From: CAVSWT01 sp963777515
GTDB taxonomy: Bacteria; Bacteroidota; Ignavibacteria; Ignavibacteriales; Ignavibacteriaceae
DNA length: 64,000 bases
Reading direction: 5' to 3'
NCBI GenBank assembly: GCA_963777515.1
Contig: CAVZQU010000006.1
Span: forward strand, 1-64,000
The notes under the pieces are model-generated. The model made no database searches, was not told the origin of the DNA, and worked only from the letters and a program-made list of their open reading frames with translations. This document shows, in pieces, positions 53,997-63,671 of this stretch (positions are counted from its first letter, which is position 1; every line of letters starts with the position of its first letter). The position numbers and the translations under genes are program-made.

Positions 53997-55413
53997 AAAT
54001 CAAAAAAACAATTTGATTAAAATTTTAGGAGATTCTTTAATAGAAATCAGAGAAACAGAAAAAGGGTTAAATATTTTAAATGAATTAATTAAAAAAACTT
54101 CTAACGAAAAAGAAAAAATAAATCTGTTATCCATTTTAATTAAGGGATATCTTGATTTATCTGAGTTTACAAAAGTTGTAGATATATGTAAACAGATAAA
54201 TGAAAATAAGATTTCAGAACCAATTGATAGAGGAAAAAGTTTTAATATTTTGGGATTGGTAGAAATTTTTAGAGAAAATAATCTGGTTAATGCTTTAAAT
54301 TATTTTTCTGATGCCGAAAAGCATTTTAAGGATGCCAATTCAAAATTTGATGTTGCGGTAATGCAGATGAATATTGGCAACATTCATAATATGAAAAATG
54401 AATATGACTTAGCTGAAGAATACTGGAATAAATCTTTGCAGACAAATTATTCTGTTGGGAATTTGGAGCATGAAGCTCAAATTCGATCGAATTTGGGCAT
54501 TTACAATTTTAGAAAATTGATTTTTGAAAAATCAATTGAAGATTACAAACAAGCTTTAAATATTTTTTTAGCTTTAGGGAACAATTTGAGAAAAGCCATT
54601 GTATTGGTTAATTTATTTGAAGTGAATATGGTCATATGTGAATATACTACTGCTATTAATTCTTTAGTAGAAGCGCAATCAATTTTTAGTGAAATAAAGA
54701 ATAATGTTGAGGAAGTGGAATCAATTTTTTTACTTTCTGAATCTTATTATTTATTAGGTAGTTATGATGATTTTCAATTGTATTTAGAAAAGTTTAGTAA
54801 AAAATTAAAAAACAATAGTATGAACGGAAAACATGAGATTTATAAAAAATATTTATTTTCATTGAAAAGCATAATAGATAACAAATATGAAAAAGCAATA
54901 AATTTACTAAATGAACTGAGACATGAGTTTTTAAATTTGGAAGATCCGTATCATTACTTTAGATCTACTCTATTTTTAATCAACAGTTTAATTATTAACA
55001 AAAATTATAATAGAGCTTTTGAAATACTGAATGAAAAAAATTTTAAAAATATTTGTGCTGATAATTATCTTTTTGAATCAGAATATTATTATACAATTGG
55101 TCTTTTCGCAGAAACTAGCAATATCTTTAAACTAAAACATCCTTCTGTATATTTTGAAAATTCATTTGAACTAATTAAAGATAAAACAATAACAGAATTG
55201 ACATGGAAAATACTATTAAAATATACTGAAGGTTATTTAAAAAGAGGTGATATAAAGAAAGCAAAATATTTTGCATTATATGGTATTGAATTGATTAAAT
55301 TCATTGCTAATAAAATTAAAAATGAAAAATTAAAATATATCTATCTTAATCATCCAGAGAGAAACAAAGCTCTAAAAGTATTTAATTCTATTGAAAAAGG
55401 TCTTTTGCATTAG
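53965..55413 (+). pseudogene. TPR region of the kinase-ATPase gene
   Basis: An open frame of 482 codons that is the C-terminal part of the same protein; the junction is at ~53985, where the previous frame ends LLEAKIE and this one continues SENQKNNLIKILGDSL. Repeated 34-40-residue helical pairs (FNILGLVEIFRENNLVNALNYFSDAEKHF; MQMNIGNIHNMKNEYDLAEEYWNKSLQ; IRSNLGIYNFRKLIFEKSIEDYKQAL) are tetratricopeptide repeats that would hold partner proteins. No sign of the GAF or histidine kinase parts found at the end of some relatives; two kinases with such domains follow at 59.5 kb. Confidence 0.75.
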
Positions 55414-55463
55414 AAAATCAAAGATATTGATTGTGATTATAATGTAAATTTTTAAAATAAACC

Positions 55464-55492
55464 TTGACATAAAGCATAAATTGTTGCATATT
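55464..55492 (+). promoter_or_regulatory. possible -35/-10 promoter
   Basis: TTGACA - 17 bp - CATATT, upstream of the repeat-protein gene. The -35 box is perfect but this phylum mostly uses TAnnTTTG, so confidence is low. Confidence 0.3.
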
Positions 55493-55514
55493 GCTTACCG
55501 CTATTGCAAGGAAC

Positions 55515-55540
55515 GGTGTTTTTATGCTATTGGAAACACC
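55515..55540 (+). promoter_or_regulatory. leader hairpin GGTGTTT/AAACACC
   Basis: A perfect 7-bp stem with a 12-base loop, about 50 bases before the start at 55591. It is not followed by T residues, so it is not a terminator. It matches no riboswitch that I know. Confidence 0.35.
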
Positions 55541-55590
55541 TGACAGTTAAAATGTGTGTCTTATTTACTATTTCAAGGGAAGGGTGGCGT

Positions 55591-56342
55591 ATGCATAAGC
55601 TTTCTTTAGCCGCTTTTTTAACCATTTTACTTCTCGGAAATATGTTTGCTCAATCTTCATCGAAAGTTGAAGAAGCATCAAGGTTCAGAGGAAACCAAGC
55701 TGTTGTATCTATTGAAACAAACAATATTTCCTCAGTAACTTCAATTAGTGAAGTAAATGGTAATTTACTTCAAAACAAATCAAATGCTCAATTGGAAGAA
55801 TTAGGTTCAAGATACCAATGGGGTAGATCTAATGCTCAATTGGAAGAATTAGGTTCAAGATACCAATGGGGTAAATCAAATGCTCAATTGGAAGAATTAG
55901 GTTCAAGATACCATGTGGTCAAAATCAAATTCTCAATTGGAAGAGTTAGGTTCAAGATACCATGTGGTAAGATCTAATGCTCAATTGGAAGAATTAGGTT
56001 CAAGATACCAGGGGTAAGATCAAATGCTCAATTGGAAGAATTAGGTTCAAGATACCATGGGGTAAAATCAAATGCTCAATTGGAAGAATTAGGTTCAAGA
56101 TACCAATGGGGTAAAATCAAATGCTCAATTGGAAGAATTAGGTTCAAGATACCAGTGGTCAAAATCTAATTCTCAATTGGAAGAATTAGGTTCAAGATAC
56201 CAGTGGTAGATCAAATGCTCAATTGGAAGAATTAGGTTCAAGATACCAATGGGGTAGATCAAATGCTCAATTGGAAGAATTAGGTTCAAGGTACTCAATG
56301 GGGCAGATAGATTTGTTTAGTAATTTGCAAAGAAATTTGTAA
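55591..56342 (+). CDS. secreted protein of eleven 16-residue repeats, frameshifted
   Basis: ATG at 55591 with AGGG upstream; signal peptide MHKLSLAAFLTILLLGNMFAQ. After ~40 residues come tandem units SNAQLEELGSRYQWGR/K (48 bp). The first three are in frame. Units of 46-50 bp then shift the frame several times, and the uninterrupted product ends at 55977. The final unit (SNAQLEELGSRYSMG) leads to QIDLFSNLQRNL and a stop at 56342, followed directly by a strong terminator. This indicates that the gene originally ran through all eleven units to give a protein of roughly 250 residues. I know no family for this repeat. There is no T9SS tail. Confidence 0.7.
55780..56307 (+). repeat. 11 tandem copies of a 48-bp coding repeat
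   Basis: The core CAATTGGAAGAATTAGGTTC is nearly identical in all copies. The joint (TACCAATGGGGTAAAATCAA in one form) varies in length by 1-3 bases. The near-identical cores point to recent expansion or gene conversion. The variable joints are runs of G and A, where sequencing indels are common. Confidence 0.9.
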
Positions 56343-56346
56343 ATTT

Positions 56347-56386
56347 AAGCCTCTAATTATAATAATTAGAGGCTTTACTTTTTTAT
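56347..56386 (+). terminator. rho-independent terminator
   Basis: AAGCCTCTAATTA-taa-TAATTAGAGGCTT (13-bp perfect stem) then TACTTTTTTA. 4 bp after the repeat-protein stop. Confidence 0.92.
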
Positions 56387-56396
56387 TACATGATGT

Positions 56397-59395
56397 TTGT
56401 TGTCATTGTTAAAGAATATTTTACAATCAAAATTTATTCTATTCTTTTTTTTACTTTCTTTATTTCCCATTTTAAAAAGTTATACTCAAGATTATTATCC
56501 ATTGGTTAATTTATCAGAATGGCGCGAAGCAGAAAGTCAGCATTTTAAGATTATTTATAGAACATCTCATTCTTATCTGGTTTCGCATATTCTAAATTCA
56601 GCAGAAAATTCTATTAAAAAGTTGATGGAGATTTTTGATTATAAACCTAGTGAGAAAATAATTATTAATACTTATGATGTGTATGATTATGGTTTCGCTG
56701 CTGCTGCTGCTGCCCCAATAAATTTTATAAGACTTGAAATTGAACCGCTGGAACCGGGGTATGAAGCAATTCTATTTAATGAAAGATTTCAATGGCTTTT
56801 AAATCATGAGCTTGTGCATATAGTTGTAAATGATAATCCTTCCAAAGTAGAAAAGATTTTTCGTTCAATTTTCGGTAAAGTTTCTCCGGAACAAATGCAG
56901 CCTTTAACAGTATTCTTCAGTCTTCTAACAAATTATGATAGATACACGCCAAGATGGCATCAGGAGGCAATTGCTGTTTTTATAGAAACCTGGCTAAGCG
57001 GTGGTTATGGAAGATCACTTGGTAATTTTGATGAAATGTATTTTAGAGCAATGGTTAATGAAGGAAAAGAATTTCCAACTGACATTGAGCTTGAAACAAT
57101 TTTTAGCCATAACTCTTTTCTTCTTGATAATATATTCTATTTATACGGAACAAGATTCGTTACTTATCTTAGCTGCCAATTATGGAGAGAAAAAGGTAAT
57201 TGAATGGTACAAATCAAAACCTGGTGAATTTTACGAAAGCTATACAGGAAAATTCGAAGATGTATTCGGGATTGATATGGCAGACGCCTGGGAAGCATTC
57301 TTAAAGAATGAAAAAGAGTTCCAACTTAAAAATATTGATAGATTAAAAACTTATCGAGTAACAAAGTTTCATCAATTATTAAAAGAACCAACCGGGTGGA
57401 TTGCTCAGCCGTATTTCAATTCCAAAAGAAATTCAATTTTGTTCGCCTATCATAAGCCGCATAATTTGGCAGGTATTCAAGAACTAAATTTAACGACTTT
57501 AAAAAGTAAAAAAATTGGGGACATGAATACGCCAAGCATATACCAGGTGGCCTCAACAGCATACGACAGTAATAAAGATATCTTTTTTTATACTACAAAT
57601 AATAATCAATTGTTTAGGGATATATGGAAACTGGATCCTAAAACCGGTGATGAAGAAATGCTTTTTGAAAATTGCAGGGTTGGTGATTTAACAGTTTCTC
57701 CTCAATCTCATGAGTTATGGGGAATTCAGCATTCAAGCGGTCATGGAACTTTAGTATATTCTAAATACCCGTATAAATACTTACAGGATGTTGTATCGTT
57801 TAACGTGGGGGATAATGTTCAAAACTTAGCCGTTAGTCCCGATGGAAATTTTTTAGCTGCAGTAATACACAAAACTAATGGTGGACAGAGTTTGGTATTA
57901 ATTAATTTGGAAAATTTAAAAGCAGGTGAAAGTTTTAAATATCTAACAATATCAAGTAAAGGTTCGCCTGAAAATCCATCTTGGAGCTCTGATGGGAAAG
58001 AGATTTACTGGAGTGCTTATGTTAATGGTGTTTCTAACATTTATAAAACCAATTCCGAATCTTTAAATCCAATTCCATTGAGTAATACTATCGTTGGATT
58101 ATTCAAGCCTGTTTATCTATCTAAGGATTCTTTATTTGCCTTTGAATTTACTTCCGATGGGTTTATGCCGGTTATCATTCCAAATAAATCTGTTGAGCAC
58201 CTTTCTGCAATTCAATATTTAGGAGAAAAGATAGTTGAAAAAAGTCCCGAAGTAAAAAACTGGAATATCTCTGCTGAAAAAGTTGGAAAATACAGTGTGC
58301 CAATAAAAGCTGGTAAGCCTTACAGTAGCTTATCAAATTTGCAGATTTTAACTTTTATCCCAGTAATCACTGGATTTCAAAAACAAAAAGTATTAGGAAT
58401 ATTTACTCATATTTCTGATCCGTTGCTATATAATGATATTACTCTGGAAGCAGGTTACGCTCCTTTCAATGAATTTGCAAAGCTTCCAAGGTATCATGTT
58501 AAATTTAAATATGAATATAAAAAGCAATTGACGTTGGGAATTGATTATAATGCTCCTGATTTTTATGATTTATTTAATACGAGAAAACATGGTACAATAG
58601 GAAGCAAATACAGTATTGGATATTCAAATTATTGGATTTATGATAATCCATTGAAGATGAAGCAGCAAACAGAAGTTGCTCTTTATACAAATAACAAATT
58701 CTATAATGATAACTTGCTGGAAATTATTGAACCTGACTTTCTTGTTGCGCAAACAGTCTTTAATTCAAGAGATTTAAGAAAAAGTATTGGCAGTTCAGAT
58801 TTTGAAAAAGGAAATGAGTTTAATGTTACTGTGATGACTTTCTCTGCAAATCCAGCAGACCCCCAAACTTCTGCACAATTTTATGCCGAGTGGGATAATT
58901 ATTCTACCTGGCTTGGGAAACACAATGTACTTCACTTTAAAACTGCCTGGAGGATATCATATAAAAAATAGATTTTTGATTCAATCAAAATTTTTCTTTG
59001 GTGGATTTGGAAATAGAGAAATTGAAAATGTAGATGTAAAACAATATCGAAAAGTCTTTCGTTTCCCCGGAGTTCCTATATACAGTGTAGAAGCTGATGA
59101 ATTTGGGAAACTTATGATTGAAAACAATTTTCCGCCGATTCGTTTTGGTAATCTTCATATTGGTTCGCAAATATTAAATCATATTGATGAGTCAATTTAT
59201 GGACAGGCTTTGGTAGTAAATTCAATAGATAACAAAAAATATGATACATATTTAAATTTAGGGGGCCAGATAAATATTGTATTTAAACATTGGTTTAATC
59301 TAGAATCTACTTTCTCTGCCGGTATAGCAAATGCCTGGTATGGAGATAAGAAATCATGGAAGTGGTTTCTATCTTACAAGCTGCTAAGAAATTAG
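56397..59395 (+). CDS. gluzincin peptidase - beta-propeller - outer-membrane barrel protein, two frameshifts
   Basis: Three frames join into one ~1000-residue protein. 56397-~57180: signal peptide and a peptidase-MA/gluzincin domain with H137-E-L-V-H141 and a downstream WHQEAIAVFIE for the third zinc ligand. ~57180-~58950: TolB/WD40-like propeller (LTVSPQSHELWGIQ, LAVSPDGNFLAAVI, PSWSSDGKEIYWSA), then barrel strands. ~58950-59395: the rest of an Omp85/surface-antigen-like barrel (FGGFGNREIENV, STFSAGIANAWYGDKKSW). Each break is a single-base gain (TATCTTAGCTGCC at ~57180; GCCTGGAGG at ~58950). The start is weak (TTG 56397). It is probably a surface-displayed protease anchored in the outer membrane. 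Confidence 0.8.
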
Positions 59396-59413
59396 TTCTA
59401 ATTTTATTCTCCT

Positions 59414-59502
59414 ATTGTCGAAAGTTTTTGAGGAAAACGTTCATAAACAATTTGATAGAAAATATTTTGTATTTATCATTAAAGCCTTATATTTTCGACA
59501 AT
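59414..59502. repeat. inverted repeat ATTGTCGAAA/TTTCGACAAT
   Basis: Perfect 10-bp arms 69 bp apart in the gap between the peptidase and the kinase genes. The TTGTCGAA core is the same as in the inner arms of the elements at 27068, 46334 and 49348, so this may be an eroded copy. Confidence 0.5.
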
Positions 59503-59537
59503 GACCAATTTAAATTAGGTATGAAATAAGTTTTTCA

Positions 59538-60842
59538 ATGAAATTTTCAGAGTTTAAGAAAAAAATAGATGATGAACTTGCTGCCGCAAATGAAAGCGGT
59601 ACAAGTGAACGTGCCAAAACTCTTGAAGTAATTCTAGATATTGTAAAGCTCATAAATCAAACCTTAATTCTTGAAGATGTATTAGAACTTGTTTTAAAAA
59701 ATGCAATTGAAATTACCGGTTCGGAAAGAGGTTTTATAGTACTTAAAAACTCTTCCGGTCATCTTGAATACAGCTTAGGAATTAATTCCGATGGTGAAAA
59801 ACTTTCCGAAGAATCTTTCCAGGTTAGCAATACCGTTGTTAATGATGTTTTTATTACCGGCCGTTCCCGCTTTATTGAAGGTGCACAAAGCGATACTAAC
59901 TATGACCCGACCAAGAGTATTCTAAAGCTCGAGCTTCAGACTATACTTTGTTCACCATTAATTACAGAGGATAAAAAAATCGGAGTTATTTATGTTGATA
60001 GTAAACGACTTCATAAAATTAAAGTATCCGAGATAACCAGCACTTTTGAAATTTTAGCCGGACAAGCAGCTATTGCAATTAGAAATGCTCAATTGTATAA
60101 AGGACAAGTAAGCGCCTATAATGCTTTAAATGAAGCTAATGTGCAATTAATTCAAGCTGAAAGGAAAGCTTTGAAATCTAGTATAGATGCAGAGATTGGG
60201 CAATCGTTACAAGGTTTAGTTCACTTGGCACTGCTTGAAAATGAAAGTCTTATGCGAATAGTTGACAAGGCACAAAAGGATTACAATAATAAAATCGAAC
60301 AAACTGATTCAATATTTTTTGATAGGCTTATATTAAAATCCCGTGTTGCAACAGATAGTATTCGAAATATTCAAAAATATGCCCAGGTACTATTAGAAAC
60401 TTCGGTAATGAATTTAAATATAGACAGCGGGGATTTAAATAAAACAATTCAGTCGGTTATAAAATATATTTCCCCCATGAAAAAATTTGCGGGAATTGTT
60501 TTTAAAACTGAGTTCAATAATATACCTTTATGCAGTTATGATTCCGAACAAATACAGCATTTACTTGTAAATCTTTTTACTAATAGTGCTGAAGCAAAAA
60601 AAGATGCTACAATTATTATTAAAACTAAGGAAAGGAAAGATAAAATATTTATTGAAGTACATGATGACGGTCCGGGTTTGCCTTCAAATAATTTTGAATC
60701 TTATTTTGAATTACCAACATCTTCAAAAAGCGGGTATGGGCTGTTTTTATGTAAAAGTATAGTTGAAAGACACAGTGGAGAAATTAATATACTGGAAAGT
60801 GATTACGGAACTAAAATACAATTTTGGCTGCCGGTAAAATAA
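59538..60842 (+). CDS. GAF-domain histidine kinase-like protein
   Basis: 434 residues, soluble. GAF domain at ~25-185 (LEDVLELVLKNAIEITGSERGFIVL ... ILAGQAAIAIRNAQLYKGQ), a helical linker, and HATPase_c at ~330-434: HLLVNLFTNSAEA (N-box), VHDDGPGLP (G1), SKSGYGLFLCKSIVERHSGE (G2). No standard H-box (HELRTPL) is seen; the helix before the ATPase domain reads EIGQSLQGLVHLALLENES, where only one His is available. It may phosphorylate at an atypical site or act as a regulator of the next kinase, 3 bp downstream. Confidence 0.85.
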   Translation: MKFSEFKKKIDDELAAANESGTSERAKTLEVILDIVKLINQTLILEDVLELVLKNAIEITGSERGFIVLKNSSGHLEYSLGINSDGEKLSEESFQVSNTVVNDVFITGRSRFIEGAQSDTNYDPTKSILKLELQTILCSPLITEDKKIGVIYVDSKRLHKIKVSEITSTFEILAGQAAIAIRNAQLYKGQVSAYNALNEANVQLIQAERKALKSSIDAEIGQSLQGLVHLALLENESLMRIVDKAQKDYNNKIEQTDSIFFDRLILKSRVATDSIRNIQKYAQVLLETSVMNLNIDSGDLNKTIQSVIKYISPMKKFAGIVFKTEFNNIPLCSYDSEQIQHLLVNLFTNSAEAKKDATIIIKTKERKDKIFIEVHDDGPGLPSNNFESYFELPTSSKSGYGLFLCKSIVERHSGEINILESDYGTKIQFWLPVK

Positions 60843-60845
60843 AGA

Positions 60846-62373
60846 ATGAATGATCTTATAATAAAATATTTTGCTTTGCTTTTTGATTCAATTCATTTCC
60901 CAATTGAGGTAATAAATGAAGAAGGAAAGATTGTTTATGTTAATCAAGCTTTCATTTTTCAGTGGGGTTACAATGTTAATGAATTGAAAGAGTATTCTAT
61001 TTTTAATGATACTGAAATAAAAAATAGCGGCGTACTAAATCAAATTAATAGTGTCTTTGAAAATAAAAATTTTGTTTTTACAGAGAATTTTGCTGACTCA
61101 CTTTTAAAGAATAAAGAAATAACCATTCCTTTATTTAGAACAAAAATATTTCACATTGCAGATAACAAAGCAGAATTATGTGGTGCTTTTTCATGAAGAC
61201 CAGACAGAAATAATTTTAACGGAAGAAGAAGTTAAAAAAGCAAGGGATGGATATAAGGAAGCAGAGAGATTAAAGAATACATTTTTAAATGTTCTTTCAC
61301 ATGAACTTCGTACTCCGTTGAATATAGTTTTGGGCTATACATCTATTATTAAAGAAAGTATGAAGGATAAAATTACTGCTGAAGATAAAGTATATCTTGA
61401 CAATCTTTACAGCGGCAGCGAGCGATTATTTAAAAGCATTTCTCAAATGCTTGAATTTGCACAATTGGAAGCAGGTAATTATAAAGTTAATATAGAACCG
61501 ATTGAATTAACAACCTTAATTTATAACTCTCTGGAAGGCATTAAGAGAAGTGCAGAAGAGAAAAGACTTGATTTAAAAACTCAATTTAAGAAGAAAACTA
61601 TTTTTGTAGATGCTGATGTTCAATGTGTTGAAAATGCTCTTAATAATCTCTTAAACAATGCAGTTAAATTTACTAGGCAAGGTTTCATTGAAATTGAAGT
61701 TGATACTTTTGAGGACAGGGAACTAGCAATTTGCCGAATTAAAGATTCGGGCGTAGGGATTTCAACTGAATATCTCGATCACTTATTCCGTCCTTTCAGC
61801 CAGGAAGATTTGAACATAGGAAGATTTTTTGAAGGCAACGGTTTGGGCTTAGCTTTGGCGAAAAGATATATTGAAAAACTTGGAGGCTCACTTTTAGTTG
61901 ACAGCATTAAAGGTGTTGGATCGACTTTTTCCTTTACTTTGCCGTTATCTGAAAATCTAAACAAACCTGAAAAAACAACTGAAGAAAACTCTGATGAAGA
62001 TTTGAAAAAAATATTTATGCTGGATGATGCCAATGAATCTTTGGAATTATTAAATGCATTTTTAAAAAGTAAATATAAGATTAGATCTAAGAACTTCAGA
62101 GAATTTAAACTTGATGATCTTGCCGATGAAAATTTTGAATATATTATTTTTGATGTAAATCAAAATCATTGGGAGCAAGGAATTCTAATTGTTCAGGATA
62201 TTAAAAAGAACGACAAGCTAAATCGCCCGTTGATTGTTATTTCAAGTGTATTCTCTGAAGATAGAATTAATGAATTTTACAATGCTGGGGCGAATAAATT
62301 TTTAGTCAAGCCTTTCAATAAATCAACTCTGCTTGAAGCTTTGGAACAGATCTCTCCTAAATCAGTAAATTAA
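60846..62373 (+). CDS. PAS - histidine kinase - receiver hybrid protein, frameshifted
   Basis: 60846-~61190 encodes a PAS domain (FPIEVINEEGKIVYVNQAFIFQWGYN) and reads off frame at the T-run TTTTTCATGAAG. The sequence then continues one frame over to 62373: HisKA with LSHELRTPLNIVLGY, HATPase_c (NALNNLLNNAVKFT, IKDSGVGIS, GNGLGLALAKRYIEKLGG), and a receiver domain (MLDDANESLELL, phospho-Asp in IIFDVNQ, Lys in FLVKPF). About 505 residues if joined. Without the PAS part the remaining frame could still be translated. Operon with the GAF kinase upstream; likely one signalling route. Confidence 0.85.
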
Positions 62374-62394
62374 ATTTTTTGTTAGGGGATAATA

Positions 62395-63030
62395 ATGATA
62401 AAAACTTTGTTTGATAATTGGAATCAAAAATTAAAAGAAAAAAATTTTAAAATAGAATTTATTCTAACCGTAATTTTTTTACTGATAACTTTATTTCTTT
62501 TCACCCGGTATTTAACATTCAATGAGGGAAGGACAGGGGTCACATTGGATGATCCTTTTCTTGCTTTATTCAACCCCATTAATACAAACTGGTTAACGTT
62601 TGTTTTAATTTATAGTTCAATCTTCATAGCTATTATTTCTTTCCTAAAAACACCGGAAAGATTAATGTTTGCCTTTCAGTCTTACATACTTCTTGTTGCA
62701 GTTAGAACAATCGCAATGTATTCTATTCCTCTTAATCCGCCGCATGAGACTATTCCATTGATTGACCCATTTGTGAAATATTTAGGTACGGGAATCCAAT
62801 TAAATAAAGATTTATTTTTTTCAGGCCATACTGCGACATTATTTTTACTTTCTTTAATTAGTGAAAATAAAATTCTAAAAAGAATATTTTTAATTTGTAC
62901 TATTGTTGTCGGCTTATCTGTATTAGTTCAGCATACTCATTATACAGTTGATGTTATAGCAGCTCCATTTTTTGCTTATGGGGTTTATAAAATTGTTTTT
63001 GGATTGAGAAGAAGATTTTTAGTTTCTTAG
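62395..63030 (+). CDS. PAP2-superfamily membrane phosphatase (sphingomyelin-synthase-like C-terminus)
   Basis: 211 residues, about six membrane helices. The catalytic signature is split as in PAP2_C: FFSGHTATLF (first His) and HTHYTVDVIAAPFFAYG (second His and Asp). AGGGGAT lies just before the ATG. It probably acts on a phospholipid or polyprenyl phosphate on the outer face of the inner membrane; the exact substrate is open. Confidence 0.8.
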   Translation: MIKTLFDNWNQKLKEKNFKIEFILTVIFLLITLFLFTRYLTFNEGRTGVTLDDPFLALFNPINTNWLTFVLIYSSIFIAIISFLKTPERLMFAFQSYILLVAVRTIAMYSIPLNPPHETIPLIDPFVKYLGTGIQLNKDLFFSGHTATLFLLSLISENKILKRIFLICTIVVGLSVLVQHTHYTVDVIAAPFFAYGVYKIVFGLRRRFLVS

Positions 63031-63049
63031 TTAATAAATGACTTAGACA

Positions 63050-63079
63050 AACCCAATCTCTTTGAGAAATTGGGCTTCT
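63050..63079 (+). terminator. probable terminator
   Basis: CCCAA-tctctttgagaaa-TTGGG, with inner TCTC/GAGA pairing, followed by CTTCTT. It is 20 bp after the PAP2 gene. Confidence 0.6.
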
Positions 63080-63092
63080 TAACAGCCAACTT

Positions 63093-63299
63093 ATGCAAAC
63101 ATCAAAAAATTATATTGCAAAAATAATTTGGTTTTCATTTGGAATTATTTTTTTAATTTTAGGCTTAATAGGATTACTGCTTCCGATTATTCCCGGGTTT
63201 TTATTTTTAATTCCTTCTGTCTATTGTTTTGCTAAATCGTCTAATAAATTTCATGAATTTATTAAGCATAATAGAATAATTGGTAAATATTTTTTATAA
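63093..63299 (+). CDS. DUF454/YbaN-family small membrane protein
   Basis: 68 residues: IIWFSFGIIFLILGLIGLLLPIIPGFLFLIPSVYCFAKSSNKFHEFIKHNRIIGKYF. This is the typical DUF454 pattern (LGxxGxxLPxxPxxPFLLLAxxCFxRSSxxFHxWLxxHxxxG), though it ends right after the motif while YbaN is longer. Two membrane helices; function unknown in the family. Confidence 0.75.
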   Translation: MQTSKNYIAKIIWFSFGIIFLILGLIGLLLPIIPGFLFLIPSVYCFAKSSNKFHEFIKHNRIIGKYFL

Positions 63300-63332
63300 T
63301 CTTTAAGCATTAAATAATATTTAGGATTTATA

Positions 63333-63671
63333 ATGAACGCAATTAATAAAGAAGAAATTAACGGTATCACAAAAATAATTTCAAACGAATTCAGCATTTC
63401 AGGGATTAATGCAGTTATATCATCGGATGATTTAGAAACGCTTGAACAGCTTAAAAAATATTTGACTCAAAAAATTTCCGAATTGATGGAAAATAATTTT
63501 GAGAAATTAATTAATACCTTGTATAGAATTGATGTTAGTGAAGATAAACTGCAGCTTGCCTTCATTGATAAAAATAAAAAAGGTTTGCCGGAAACAATTG
63601 CCGGACTAATAATTGAAAGACAGCTTCAAAAAATTGAGATGAGAAAAAAATATAAGGAGGGAAAACTCTAA
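63333..63671 (+). CDS. conserved small soluble protein
   Basis: 112 residues, acidic N-terminal half and helical. The motif NTLYRIDVSEDKLQLAF ... IAGLIIERQLQKIEMRKKY resembles a family of short Bacteroidota proteins of unknown function whose core reads LYRIDVxExK. TTAGGAT precedes the ATG. No signal peptide. Confidence 0.65.
   Translation: MNAINKEEINGITKIISNEFSISGINAVISSDDLETLEQLKKYLTQKISELMENNFEKLINTLYRIDVSEDKLQLAFIDKNKKGLPETIAGLIIERQLQKIEMRKKYKEGKL

Noticed and set aside
55780..56307. CRISPR array
   Set aside because: Repeats are directly adjacent with no unique spacers, lie in a reading frame behind a signal peptide, and no cas gene is present.
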